Source: Aggregatimonas sangjinii
GTDB lineage: Bacteria > Bacteroidota > Bacteroidia > Flavobacteriales > Flavobacteriaceae
Length of the DNA stretch: 64,000 bases
Reading direction: 5' to 3'
Assembly: GCF_005943945.1 (NCBI RefSeq)
Contig: NZ_CP040710.1
Span: 2,181,001-2,245,000 of the forward strand
Positions 17,345-25,650 of the stretch are shown here, piece after piece (positions within the stretch are counted from its first letter, which is position 1; each line of letters starts with the position of its first letter). The notes beneath the pieces are model-generated. The model made no database searches, was not told the origin of the DNA, and saw only the letters and a list, made by a program, of their open reading frames with translations. The position numbers and the translations under genes are program-made.

Positions 17345-18862
17345 CTACTCCCCCACAACCCTGAAAATCCAGATTTCATCTAAATACTTTCCAAAAAACT
17401 TACTGTTCCTTGCTTTTACCGCTTCGTTAATCGTCTCATAGCGCTTCAGATACACATAATAAAATTGGTTAGAACTCCTCAAAAAGAATTTTGGCTGTAG
17501 TTCTTTCTCGATAAGACTCTGAACGAACGATTTATAGTTTTGCTCCGATCTAAAAACGTTCGCAATAAGATAGTATCCTGATTTCAAACCATCTTCTGAA
17601 GCTACTTCTTCATATCTTTCAAGGATTTCATCTTTTTCATTTGAAACTACCTTATTACTAGGTTGTTCGCTTGTCTTAAGCGCAATGGAATCGATTTTTC
17701 TCTGATTTCTTAAGGCTTCCTCTTCCTGCGTCCGTTGCCTAGCTAATTCCTGTGCTTCCTCCAGAGCCATGATTTTGAGCGAATCTGCAGACTTTTCAAT
17801 TGCTACTTTCTCAGCCTCCGCTTTCCTAATGCTATTGATGGAATCTGCCTTTTTCCATTGTTCTGCGGCGCTTTCGACCTTTCGTTGGTTTCTCTTTTTC
17901 TTTCTTTTTCTTTTGGAAGCACTCTCTTTCGTAACATCGTAAATGGATACCTTTTTAATGCTTCTCGTTGATTTACCTAGGTTGTACGCGGCAATCACTT
18001 CATAAGTCGGCTTTTTTCCATCCAAGGCAGCATCGGTAGCCCACTCTACCAAGACACCAACGGATGCCTTCTTAAAAAATCTCCCTCCAATACCGACTGA
18101 CGCACCATAAAAACTATTATAGCCTGCCTGTGCCCAGTATTTAGCCGCAGAAAAGTACATATTCAAACCGATTTGGTCATCCTGAAACGGAATGGATTTC
18201 CAATATGCCGTAGGTCGTACTGAAATTGAATTTGAGAAAAGATAAAAATCATAGGTTGTAGAAAATGCATAAATACGCTCTTTGGCTCCTGAATTCCTTG
18301 CTTTTTGCGTGAAATTATAATCTAGAAGATTCTCGGATGTAAATCCAATTCCCAGGTTTTTCCATTTTAGATAGAGTCCAGGTGCCATTTGGAGAACAAA
18401 ATCATTTGCTTCACTCAGCTCGGATGATGGTGTTTGTGAACCGCCAAGAAATCCAACGCCGGCGGTAACTTGCTTAAATCCGAGCAAATTTAGTCCAATA
18501 CCGAATTTAACGTTGGGGTTTACAGTATAACTATAGGCATAGTTCAGCACACCACCGGTATTTAAATACACACCGGTATTGTGCTGAAAAAAACCCAAAC
18601 CAGCCGATGATTCAGGATTTATTTGACGTTTGTAATTTAAGAATAAGGTTGTTGGGTCTGTATCTACTTCTTGCCATTGCCAGCGCGTCCATAATGCTAC
18701 GGACTGTTTTTCCGTTCCGTATGAAGATAGAACCGGATTGAAAAAACTGGAGTTGTACTCCGTTAGGTTGTGCTGTCGAAGGTCAACCGGAATGGCGTTG
18801 TTTTGGGAATAGCTACACAATACCCATAGTAAAAAAAAAGATTTAGGGACTTTTTTGAACAT
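17345..18862 (-). CDS. PorP/SprF family membrane protein fused to SPOR-like domain
   Basis: A 505-residue protein. The signal peptide ends near residue 20. Residues of about 25-305 are a PorP/SprF-type outer-membrane barrel (NPVLSSYG, YKRQINPESSAGLGFFQHNTG, NYAYSYTVN). A highly basic patch (SKRKRKKKRNQRK, about 313-325) leads into a Glu/Ala/Lys coiled coil to about 420. The last 80 residues (GYYLIANVFRSEQNYKSFVQ ... YYVYLKRYETINEAVKARN) look like a SPOR peptidoglycan-binding domain. PorP/SprF proteins support type IX secretion or anchoring of surface adhesins and usually lie next to the adhesin gene; here no adhesin is adjacent. The SPOR part suggests anchoring to the cell wall. Confidence 0.8.
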   Translation of the reverse strand: MFKKVPKSFFLLWVLCSYSQNNAIPVDLRQHNLTEYNSSFFNPVLSSYGTEKQSVALWTRWQWQEVDTDPTTLFLNYKRQINPESSAGLGFFQHNTGVYLNTGGVLNYAYSYTVNPNVKFGIGLNLLGFKQVTAGVGFLGGSQTPSSELSEANDFVLQMAPGLYLKWKNLGIGFTSENLLDYNFTQKARNSGAKERIYAFSTTYDFYLFSNSISVRPTAYWKSIPFQDDQIGLNMYFSAAKYWAQAGYNSFYGASVGIGGRFFKKASVGVLVEWATDAALDGKKPTYEVIAAYNLGKSTRSIKKVSIYDVTKESASKRKRKKKRNQRKVESAAEQWKKADSINSIRKAEAEKVAIEKSADSLKIMALEEAQELARQRTQEEEALRNQRKIDSIALKTSEQPSNKVVSNEKDEILERYEEVASEDGLKSGYYLIANVFRSEQNYKSFVQSLIEKELQPKFFLRSSNQFYYVYLKRYETINEAVKARNSKFFGKYLDEIWIFRVVGE

Positions 18863-19025
18863 TTACAAAAAAACGAAAAACAAACTCGTTCACATACTAT
18901 TTTGTGCTATTTTTAGTTAATTACATAGCATAGTGTTAAAATTGGTCTGTATCTCTATTTTAAAGGAGTCATCGACAAACGCACGGGTGAGGATCAGGAA
19001 GTAATGAACAGTTTATCAATTAATA

Positions 19026-19583
19026 ATGAAAACCTTACAAATAGTTATACTTAGCCTCTTCGTTTTAGGGTTTGCTAGCTGCAAAGACGACAAAAACAAT
19101 GAGATTCCCGTTTCCAACGTCGCCGAAGCCGTTTCTACCTTCTACCTTATCCGGCATGCGGAAAAAGATAGAAGCGACCCACAGAATTCAGATCCGGAAT
19201 TGAACCAAGCCGGATTGGGAAGAGCGATGCATTGGGCCGAAATCCTGAACGATGTTGCGCTGGATGTCGTGTACAGTACCGATTACCAGCGAACTGCCAT
19301 GACCGCATCACCCATCTCGGTCAAAAAAGACATTGATGTTCAATACTATGACCCTCAAAATATTGATATAGAACAATTTAAGGCAGATAACCTAAACAAA
19401 AATGTTCTAGTTGTGGGCCATAGCAATACCACTCCCGATTTTGCAAATAGGTTGCTGGATGACGAAGTATACGGGCAAATGGATGATACCGACAACGGCA
19501 GTTTATTCATCGTTACCATCATCAATGGTATGGCCACCTCCCAGCGACTGGAAATCAATTGCAGCTGCCCGAGTCGCGACTAA
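19026..19583 (+). CDS. histidine phosphatase family lipoprotein
   Basis: A 185-residue exported protein. The lipoprotein signal ends LGFASC (Cys19). The catalytic motif YLIRHAEKDRS (RHA/RHG type) is followed by LNQAGLGRA, VYSTDYQRTAMTA and VVGHSNTTPDFAN, containing the second catalytic His. This is the SixA/phosphoglycerate-mutase-like branch. It probably removes phosphate from a small or peptide substrate in the periplasm; the substrate is unknown. Confidence 0.87.
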   Translation: MKTLQIVILSLFVLGFASCKDDKNNEIPVSNVAEAVSTFYLIRHAEKDRSDPQNSDPELNQAGLGRAMHWAEILNDVALDVVYSTDYQRTAMTASPISVKKDIDVQYYDPQNIDIEQFKADNLNKNVLVVGHSNTTPDFANRLLDDEVYGQMDDTDNGSLFIVTIINGMATSQRLEINCSCPSRD

Positions 19584-19721
19584 TCTGCTCTTTTTCAAAG
19601 GTAAATTATTCCGAGGTAAGCCTGCCTGCTGATAGGCCCCCAGGGTATTTTAAGTGGAAAAGCCTTAGCATTTCGAGGCAAGCCTAGGCGTATTCAAATC
19701 TCCATTATCGAGTAAAAAGAG

Positions 19722-19748
19722 ATAACAACGAAATAGTTGTTATTTTTG
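19722..19748 (+). promoter_or_regulatory. inverted repeat overlapping smpB -7 element
   Basis: A perfect 8-bp inverted repeat ATAACAAC-GAAATA-GTTGTTAT (19722-19743) is followed by TTTT. The sequence TATTTTTG at 19741-19748 matches the TAnnTTTG element and ends 6 bases before the smpB ATG. It can be read as an AT-rich terminator for the phosphatase gene, as an operator over the smpB promoter, or both. Confidence 0.45.
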
Positions 19749-19754
19749 TGCCAT

Positions 19755-20216
19755 ATGCAGGCAAAAATCAACATTAAGAATAAGAAGGCTCGTTTCGAAT
19801 ACGAGTTGCTGGATAAGTATACGGCCGGCATCGTGCTTTCCGGCACCGAAATTAAATCACTTCGACTCGGAAAAGCTTCTATTACAGAGAGTTTCTGTGA
19901 ATTTAACGACCGAGGGGAGTTGTTCGTCATCAACATGCAAATCGATGAATACTCCCATGGCTCGCACTACAACCACAAGCCTAAAGCGGAACGAAAATTA
20001 CTGCTGAACAAAAGGGAGTTGCGAAAACTGGAGAAAGAAGTGAAAAACTCCGGCCTAACAATCGTACCGCTGAACGTTTTTCTGACGGAAAGAGGACTGG
20101 CCAAACTGAACATTGCCCTTGCTAAAGGAAAAAAACTCTACGATAAAAGGGAGACCATTAAAGACCGCGACAATAAGAGAGATTTGGATCGCATTAAAAA
20201 GAGTTTCAATAATTGA
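19755..20216 (+). CDS. smpB: SsrA-binding protein
   Basis: About 153 residues from ATG at 19755 ([17 protein letters not shown]), the usual SmpB beginning; the frame is open 18 bases further upstream, but only from a TTG. Core motifs are present: [33 protein letters not shown] (split here as N-M-Q-I and the basic stretch), [20 protein letters not shown] and a basic tail. It binds tmRNA and delivers it to stalled ribosomes. The promoter-like element ends 6 bases before the ATG, so the message may be nearly leaderless. The tmRNA gene is not in the window. Confidence 0.96.
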   Translation: MQAKINIKNKKARFEYELLDKYTAGIVLSGTEIKSLRLGKASITESFCEFNDRGELFVINMQIDEYSHGSHYNHKPKAERKLLLNKRELRKLEKEVKNSGLTIVPLNVFLTERGLAKLNIALAKGKKLYDKRETIKDRDNKRDLDRIKKSFNN

Positions 20217-20278
20217 TCCAAGAAGTTCGGCTGCTTACCTTATGGAAATATTGTGCCCTTAGAACTTTTAAATACCAT

Positions 20279-20920
20279 TTAATTCTTATCGGCCAACAAG
20301 GGTACGAAACGAAAATTACCCAATTCCTCCTTTTCGAATTCCTTTTCCGATTTACGGGTGAACAAGGTCATGACCTGGGTCTCGTTGCCAACAGGGATAA
20401 TCAAACGCCCTCCTATTTTCAGTTGCGCCATTAGTGCTTTTGGCACTTCGGGAGCACCGGCCGTCACTACAATACCATCAAACGGCGCCTCTTCGGGTAT
20501 TCCCTTGTAGCCATCGCCGAAAATGGCCTTCTTAGGCCTGTATCCCATTTTTTTAAAGAACAAACTTGTTTTTTTAAACAGTTCCAATTGTCGCTCTATG
20601 GTAAATACTTTTGCTTTTAAATGCAACAGGACGGCCGTTTGATACCCGCTTCCCGTTCCTATTTCCAGAATTTTATGATTGGGGCTGATTTGAAGTAGTT
20701 CCGTTTGAAATGCCACGGTATAAGGTTGTGAGATTGTTTGGTCGGCCGCAATCGGAAAGGCCTTATCCTGATAGGCGTGGCCCTCGAAACTGCTATCCAT
20801 GAACAAATGTCGGGGAACGCTCTTAATGGCATTCAATACTTTTTCGTCGGTAATGCCCTTTCCGGCAAGAATTTCCGCCAGTTTGTTGCGCATGCCCCGA
20901 TGTTTTAATGTGTCTCTCAA
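20279..20920 (-). CDS. pcm: protein-L-isoaspartate O-methyltransferase
   Basis: A 213-residue SAM-dependent methyltransferase that repairs isoaspartyl residues in aged proteins. The family signature is visible: VPRHLFMDSSFEGHAYQDKA, QTISQPYTVAFQTELL, and the SAM motif KILEIGTGSGYQTAVL. FDGIVVTAGAPEVPKAL and GGRLIIPVG follow. Length is normal for bacterial Pcm. It faces smpB across 62 bp. Confidence 0.95.
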   Translation of the reverse strand: MRDTLKHRGMRNKLAEILAGKGITDEKVLNAIKSVPRHLFMDSSFEGHAYQDKAFPIAADQTISQPYTVAFQTELLQISPNHKILEIGTGSGYQTAVLLHLKAKVFTIERQLELFKKTSLFFKKMGYRPKKAIFGDGYKGIPEEAPFDGIVVTAGAPEVPKALMAQLKIGGRLIIPVGNETQVMTLFTRKSEKEFEKEELGNFRFVPLLADKN

Positions 20921-21074
20921 AGGTTTGGTTTTGGTGGTACGAAGGTAGGAAGTTCGAGGGCAAATTCAAATACAAAAAATCCAAATAGAGTCTCAATCCC
21001 CTTTTGAGTAGACTCCGTAATTTATACCATCTATGGGTTTGCTCTAAACGCCCAAATAGCACTTAGGACCATTG

Positions 21075-21581
21075 CTACTCAAACCGTATCGGCTGCTGCC
21101 TCTCAAAATCCGTGGCCTTTATGGGTATACCTCCAATGGTCGCCGTATCCCAGTCCTGGACAATTTTCCATACTCCATCGATTTTTTTAAGCACGATATG
21201 AAATTGCCCGTAAATCGTATTTACACCATCGGTATTGCTCATCAGAATTCTGTAAAAACCTACTTCATAAGAAGTCGTCGCATTGGTTTTTCTGCTGTCG
21301 AACCAAAAATCCAATTGTACACTGGTTTTCTTGGCTCTATTTTCTTCAAATCGCTTTAGATTGGCAGCTTTGAATTCATTCTCGGTATCGATTCCGGCAG
21401 GGGTTACTCGTAAGACCTCCTCTGCATACAACGAATTTAGCCCCGGGCCGTCGTTATTTTCAAAGGCCAACTGAAACGGTTTCCAAACATTTTGGTCAAT
21501 GTCCTTTTGAAGCGTTATAGGGTCTTGGGCTCGTATCATTGTCATCGAACATAACCCGATAAAGAGATAAATTATATGCAT
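21075..21581 (-). CDS. secreted SnoaL/DUF4440-like (NTF2-fold) protein
   Basis: A 168-residue protein with a signal peptide (MHIIYLFIGLCSMTMIRAQ). The mature part fits the NTF2-like fold used by SnoaL/DUF4440 proteins: an N-terminal helix with VWKPFQLAFENNDGPGLNSL, then curved strands ending in the IVLKKIDGVWKIVQDWDT element. The substrate or ligand is unknown; many members have no known activity. It is divergent from the oxidoreductase gene, sharing a short promoter region. Confidence 0.75.
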   Translation of the reverse strand: MHIIYLFIGLCSMTMIRAQDPITLQKDIDQNVWKPFQLAFENNDGPGLNSLYAEEVLRVTPAGIDTENEFKAANLKRFEENRAKKTSVQLDFWFDSRKTNATTSYEVGFYRILMSNTDGVNTIYGQFHIVLKKIDGVWKIVQDWDTATIGGIPIKATDFERQQPIRFE

Positions 21582-21678
21582 ATCTGTGGATTTAAGGTAT
21601 TATCATCTTTTAGGAAAAACAAAACTAATACAAACGGCTTATTCCGCTTGAAGCGCAAGGTAATTAAACAAATCTCCC

Positions 21679-21686
21679 TATTTTTG
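21679..21686 (+). promoter_or_regulatory. -7 element TATTTTTG before oxidoreductase gene
   Basis: An exact TAnnTTTG match 15 bases before ATG 21702, which supports that ATG over the upstream in-frame ones. Confidence 0.5.
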
Positions 21687-21701
21687 ATGAAAAGAAAACA
21701 T

Positions 21702-22670
21702 ATGCTCAAAGTTGGAGTTTTGGGAGCAGGACATTTGGGGAAAATCCACCTACGCCTACTCAATGAATCCGAAAAATACGAACTCATAGGATTTCACGAC
21801 CCGGATGCCATCAATGCCGAGAAAGTCGAGGCCGAATTCGGGTACCACTATTTTGAAAACATCAATACCTTAATCGATTCGGTCGATGTGGTAGATATTG
21901 TTACACCCACTTTGTCACACTATTCTTGCGCTAAAAAATCCATCGAAAAAGGCAAACATATTTTTATCGAAAAACCCGTAACCAATACCCTGCAAGAAGC
22001 TGAAGAATTGCTCACCCTTACCGGTAAATACAAGGTTAAGGGGCAGGTAGGCCATGTGGAGCGCTTCAACCCTGCGTTTACATCGGTTAAGGATGCCATT
22101 CACAATCCTATGTTTATCGAGACCCACCGTCTAGCGGAGTTCAATCCTCGCGGCACCGATGTGCCCGTAGTCTTGGATTTGATGATTCACGATATCGATG
22201 CCATCTTGAGTGTGGTAGATTCCGAGGTAAAACAGATTAATGCGAGCGGCGTATCGGTCATTAGCAATTCTCCGGATATTGCAAATGCCCGCATAGAATT
22301 TCAAAATGGATGTGTCGCCAATCTTACGGCTAGCAGGATATCGATGAAAAATATGCGTAAAAGCCGATTTTTTCAAAAGGACGCCTATATCTCGGTCGAT
22401 TTTCTGGAAAAAAAGGTGGAAGTCGTTAAAATGAAGGATGCCCCCGAAACCATTGGGGATTTCGATATGGTATTACAGAACGCCGAAGGGGTGAAAAAAC
22501 AGATTTACTTTGAAAATCCCGAAGTTCTATCCAATAACGCCATACTCGACGAACTCGAATCCTTTGCCGAGGCCATCAACAATGATACCGTTCCCATAGT
22601 TACCCTCAAACAGGGAACCAACGCGCTAAGAGTTGCCCTGCAGATTATTGGCAACTTCGAAAATGCGTAA
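21702..22670 (+). CDS. Gfo/Idh/MocA family oxidoreductase
   Basis: About 322 residues from ATG at 21702 (MLKVGVLGAGHLGKIHLRLL). The frame is open further upstream, but those codons lie in or before the promoter-like element. The N-terminal Rossmann motif is GVLGAGHLGKIH; the EKP motif follows (HIFIEKPVTNTLQEAEEL), then GHVERFNPAF and DLMIHDIDAIL. NAD(P)-dependent oxidation or reduction of a sugar-like substrate is expected; the substrate is not evident. The 3-hydroxyacyl-CoA dehydrogenase gene follows 72 bp later. Confidence 0.9.
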   Translation: MLKVGVLGAGHLGKIHLRLLNESEKYELIGFHDPDAINAEKVEAEFGYHYFENINTLIDSVDVVDIVTPTLSHYSCAKKSIEKGKHIFIEKPVTNTLQEAEELLTLTGKYKVKGQVGHVERFNPAFTSVKDAIHNPMFIETHRLAEFNPRGTDVPVVLDLMIHDIDAILSVVDSEVKQINASGVSVISNSPDIANARIEFQNGCVANLTASRISMKNMRKSRFFQKDAYISVDFLEKKVEVVKMKDAPETIGDFDMVLQNAEGVKKQIYFENPEVLSNNAILDELESFAEAINNDTVPIVTLKQGTNALRVALQIIGNFENA

Positions 22671-22742
22671 ATGACCCCGGGACGAGCCCGCCTGTTGGCA
22701 AGTATGTTTCAAATCTCGATTCTTGAATAAAACGGTTTAGCA

Positions 22743-23630
22743 ATGAAAAATATAGCAGTACTGGGCGCAGGAACAATGGGAAACGGAATTGCCCATGTTT
22801 TTGCCCAAAACGGATTTCAAGTAAATCTCATCGATATTTCGCAATCTTCCTTAGACAAGGGTTTGGCGACCATAGCCAAGAACCTGGATCGAATGATCCA
22901 GAAAGAGCATATATCGGAGAACGATAAAATGCAAACCCTCAACAACATAAAAACCAGCACAGAACTGAAGAATGGCGTCTTGAACGTGGATTTGGTGGTC
23001 GAAGCGGCTACCGAAAATACCGATTTGAAATTAAAGCTATTTCAACAGCTCGATGCTGCCTGCGACGAGAACACCATCTTGGCGACCAATACCTCCTCTA
23101 TATCGATAACCCGTATCGCGGCGGCCACCAAACGGCCCGACAAGGTTATTGGCATGCATTTCATGAATCCGGTGCCGATCATGAAATTGATAGAGATCAT
23201 TAGAGGGTACAGTACATCCGACGCCACCACCAAAGCCGTTATGGAACTTTCAGCGGTCTTGGGCAAAACCCCTACCGAGGTGAACGATTATCCGGGATTC
23301 GTGGCAAACCGCATTCTAATGCCCATGCTGAACGAAAGTATTGAAACACTTTACAATGGTGTCGCGGGGGTAGTCGAAATCGATACGGTCATGAAATTGG
23401 GCATGGCACACCCCATGGGGCCGCTTCAATTGGCCGATTTTATCGGGTTGGATGTTTGCCTTTCCATTTTGAACGTCATGTACGGCGGTTTTAAAAACCC
23501 GAAGTACGCACCTTGCCCCTTGCTGGTGAATATGGTTATGGCAGGTAAATTAGGCGTAAAATCCGGTGAGGGATTTTATGATTATTCCGAATCCCGAAAG
23601 GCCGAAAAAGTGTCGCCACAGTTTAGCTAA
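22743..23630 (+). CDS. 3-hydroxybutyryl-CoA / 3-hydroxyacyl-CoA dehydrogenase
   Basis: A 295-residue single-domain-pair enzyme. The Rossmann motif is VLGAGTMGNGIAHVFAQNGF. The catalytic and substrate segments are visible: ATNTSSISITRIAAATKRPD, GMHFMNPVPIMKLIEII, and DYPGFVANRILMPMLNE. It oxidises (S)-3-hydroxyacyl-CoA to 3-oxoacyl-CoA with NAD(P). Stand-alone forms of this size usually act on short chains such as 3-hydroxybutyryl-CoA. It is followed after 19 bp by the DUF1015 gene. Confidence 0.93.
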   Translation: MKNIAVLGAGTMGNGIAHVFAQNGFQVNLIDISQSSLDKGLATIAKNLDRMIQKEHISENDKMQTLNNIKTSTELKNGVLNVDLVVEAATENTDLKLKLFQQLDAACDENTILATNTSSISITRIAAATKRPDKVIGMHFMNPVPIMKLIEIIRGYSTSDATTKAVMELSAVLGKTPTEVNDYPGFVANRILMPMLNESIETLYNGVAGVVEIDTVMKLGMAHPMGPLQLADFIGLDVCLSILNVMYGGFKNPKYAPCPLLVNMVMAGKLGVKSGEGFYDYSESRKAEKVSPQFS

Positions 23631-23649
23631 ACACAATGCCCGCAGCATA

Positions 23650-24885
23650 ATGGCGATTATAAAACCTTTTAAAGCAATTCGACCCGCTAAGGATAAAGTT
23701 TCCTTTGTCGCATCCAAATCATATCAATCCTATTCTCGTAGGGAATTGAATTGCCAGCTCTCCTACAATCCCTTTTCGTTTTTGCATATTATAAATCCTG
23801 GATATAAATATTCCAAAAGCGTTTCTGGCCAAGAACGCTTTCAATTGGTACACAACCGGTATCTCGAATTTTTAGAGGAAGATATTTTCTTGAAGGATGG
23901 GAACCCATGCTTATACCTCTATCAGGTCGAAAACGAACATTTCAGTTGTTGTGGTCTTTTTTGCGGTACGAGTGTCGCAGAATACCAAAATAATACCATT
24001 AAAAAGCACGAGGATACCATACAGCGGCGAGAAAAATTGTTTGCCGACTATTTAAATACTGTAAAATTCAACGCAGAACCCGTATTGATGACCTACGCGG
24101 ACGATAACAACATTGGCGAAATCATCGCAACTGAAAAAGAAAGTGAACCCGAATATCGATTTACGACAACGGATAGCGTTTGCCATACGCTCTGGGTGAT
24201 TTCAGATACCAATACCATACACAGCTTGCAAACAGCTTTTAAGGCAATAGCCGCACTCTACATCGCGGATGGGCATCATCGCAGTGCGTCTTCGAATTTA
24301 TTGGCTAAAAAATTACAAGAAGCCAATCAAAGCCATACGGGAAAGGAACCCTATAATTTTTTTATGAGTTATTTGATTCCTGAATCGGAAATACACATTT
24401 TCGAGTTCAATCGCATGATCAAAGACTTGAACGGACTCACCAAACAGGCCTTTCTTGTAAGGCTCGATGCGGTATTCAGAATTACCAATCGAGGCGCTAC
24501 ACTCTACAAACCAACAAAAAAGCATCATTTCAGCATGTACTTAGATGGTGAATTTTATTCGTTATACCTGCGAAAAAAAGTCTTTGATTTTACAGATGCA
24601 CTCAGCGCGCTCGACACTCAAATTTTGTATAAGACAGTACTGGAACCGATTTTGGGCATTCATGATCTGCGAAAGGACAAACGCATACGCTATGGCCATG
24701 GAAAGCACAACGTCATTAAGATGAAGGATGAAATAGATAAAGGAACGTTCACCGTTGGTTTTGGCCTGGTTCCAACGAACATTTCTGAAATAAAGGCGAT
24801 TGCCGATGCAGGATTGGTGATGCCGCCAAAAAGCACCTATATTGAACCAAAACTGCGAAGCGGGTTAACCATTTACGAATTGTAG
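23650..24885 (+). CDS. DUF1015 family protein
   Basis: About 411 residues from ATG at 23650 (MAIIKPFKAIRPAKDKV), the usual DUF1015 start. The frame is open 84 bases upstream, but that part overlaps the previous gene. Family features include YLYQVENEHFSCCGLF, a central IADGHHRSASS motif and YRIRYGHGK-like C-terminal segments (RIRYGHGKHNVIKM). The DUF1015 family has no settled function; its placement near phosphoserine/serine genes in other bacteria is known, but nothing here supports that. It is co-directional with YggS. Confidence 0.88.
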   Translation: MAIIKPFKAIRPAKDKVSFVASKSYQSYSRRELNCQLSYNPFSFLHIINPGYKYSKSVSGQERFQLVHNRYLEFLEEDIFLKDGNPCLYLYQVENEHFSCCGLFCGTSVAEYQNNTIKKHEDTIQRREKLFADYLNTVKFNAEPVLMTYADDNNIGEIIATEKESEPEYRFTTTDSVCHTLWVISDTNTIHSLQTAFKAIAALYIADGHHRSASSNLLAKKLQEANQSHTGKEPYNFFMSYLIPESEIHIFEFNRMIKDLNGLTKQAFLVRLDAVFRITNRGATLYKPTKKHHFSMYLDGEFYSLYLRKKVFDFTDALSALDTQILYKTVLEPILGIHDLRKDKRIRYGHGKHNVIKMKDEIDKGTFTVGFGLVPTNISEIKAIADAGLVMPPKSTYIEPKLRSGLTIYEL

Positions 24886-24922
24886 AAAAAAGCACTAGTA
24901 GCTATAAATTTAAAAATATACC

Positions 24923-25582
24923 ATGTCAATAACCCAAAATCTAAACAAAATCAAACGGTCACTTCCATCTGGGGTTACACTCGTGGCGGTGTCCAAAACG
25001 AAGCCTGAGGCCGACCTTATGGAGGCCTACAATGCGGGTCAACGTATCTTCGGGGAAAACAAGGTACAGGAAATGACCCGGAAATGGGAGTCAATGCCCA
25101 AGGATATCCAATGGCATATGATCGGGCATGTACAACGGAACAAGGTCAAATATATGGCCGAATATGTCGCCTTGGTGCATGGCGTGGATAGTTTTAGATT
25201 GCTCAAGGAAATCAACAAACAAGCCTTAAAACACAACAGGGTCGTCGATTGTCTTCTACAGATGCATATTGCCGAGGAAGATTCTAAATTCGGCTTGGAT
25301 GCCGACGAGCTGAAGCAAATCCTGGCATCCGACGAATTTCAACAACTAAAGAATGTGCGTATATCCGGCCTTATGGGAATGGCTACCTTTACGGATGACC
25401 AAGTGCAGATTCGAAGAGAATTCAAAACCCTTAAAAAAATTTTCGATAAGACAAAGGAGACCTTACCGGAAATCGATATTCTCTCTATGGGCATGAGTGG
25501 AGATTACCAAATCGCCATAGAAGAGGGTGCCAATATGGTACGCATCGGAAGTAGTATCTTTGGAGCGCGAAACGGTCATTAA
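24923..25582 (+). CDS. YggS/PLPBP family pyridoxal-phosphate homeostasis protein
   Basis: A 219-residue protein with the alanine-racemase-like N-terminal barrel. The PLP lysine lies in LVAVSKTKPEADLMEAY, followed by RIFGENKVQE, WHMIGHVQRNKVKYM, and ISGLMGMATF. The C-terminal SMGMSGDYQIAIEEGANMVRIGSSIFG motif is split across the phosphate-binding loop. It holds PLP and buffers vitamin B6 levels rather than catalysing a known reaction. It is first of a co-directional run ending with gluconokinase. Confidence 0.94.
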   Translation: MSITQNLNKIKRSLPSGVTLVAVSKTKPEADLMEAYNAGQRIFGENKVQEMTRKWESMPKDIQWHMIGHVQRNKVKYMAEYVALVHGVDSFRLLKEINKQALKHNRVVDCLLQMHIAEEDSKFGLDADELKQILASDEFQQLKNVRISGLMGMATFTDDQVQIRREFKTLKKIFDKTKETLPEIDILSMGMSGDYQIAIEEGANMVRIGSSIFGARNGH

Positions 25583-25650
25583 CATAGTGGTTATTTTGAA
25601 ATACGATGATAGATTTCGGAACAATCGCTAAAACAACGGGAAGATTTTAG

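Noticed and set aside
21576-21701. Upstream extension of the oxidoreductase gene
   Set aside because: The added residues overlap a -7 element (21679-21686) and are not family-like; the Rossmann motif starts right at ATG 21702.
23566-23649. Upstream extension of the DUF1015 gene
   Set aside because: It overlaps the end of the dehydrogenase gene and adds an unlikely N terminus; MAIIKPFKAIRP at 23650 fits the family.
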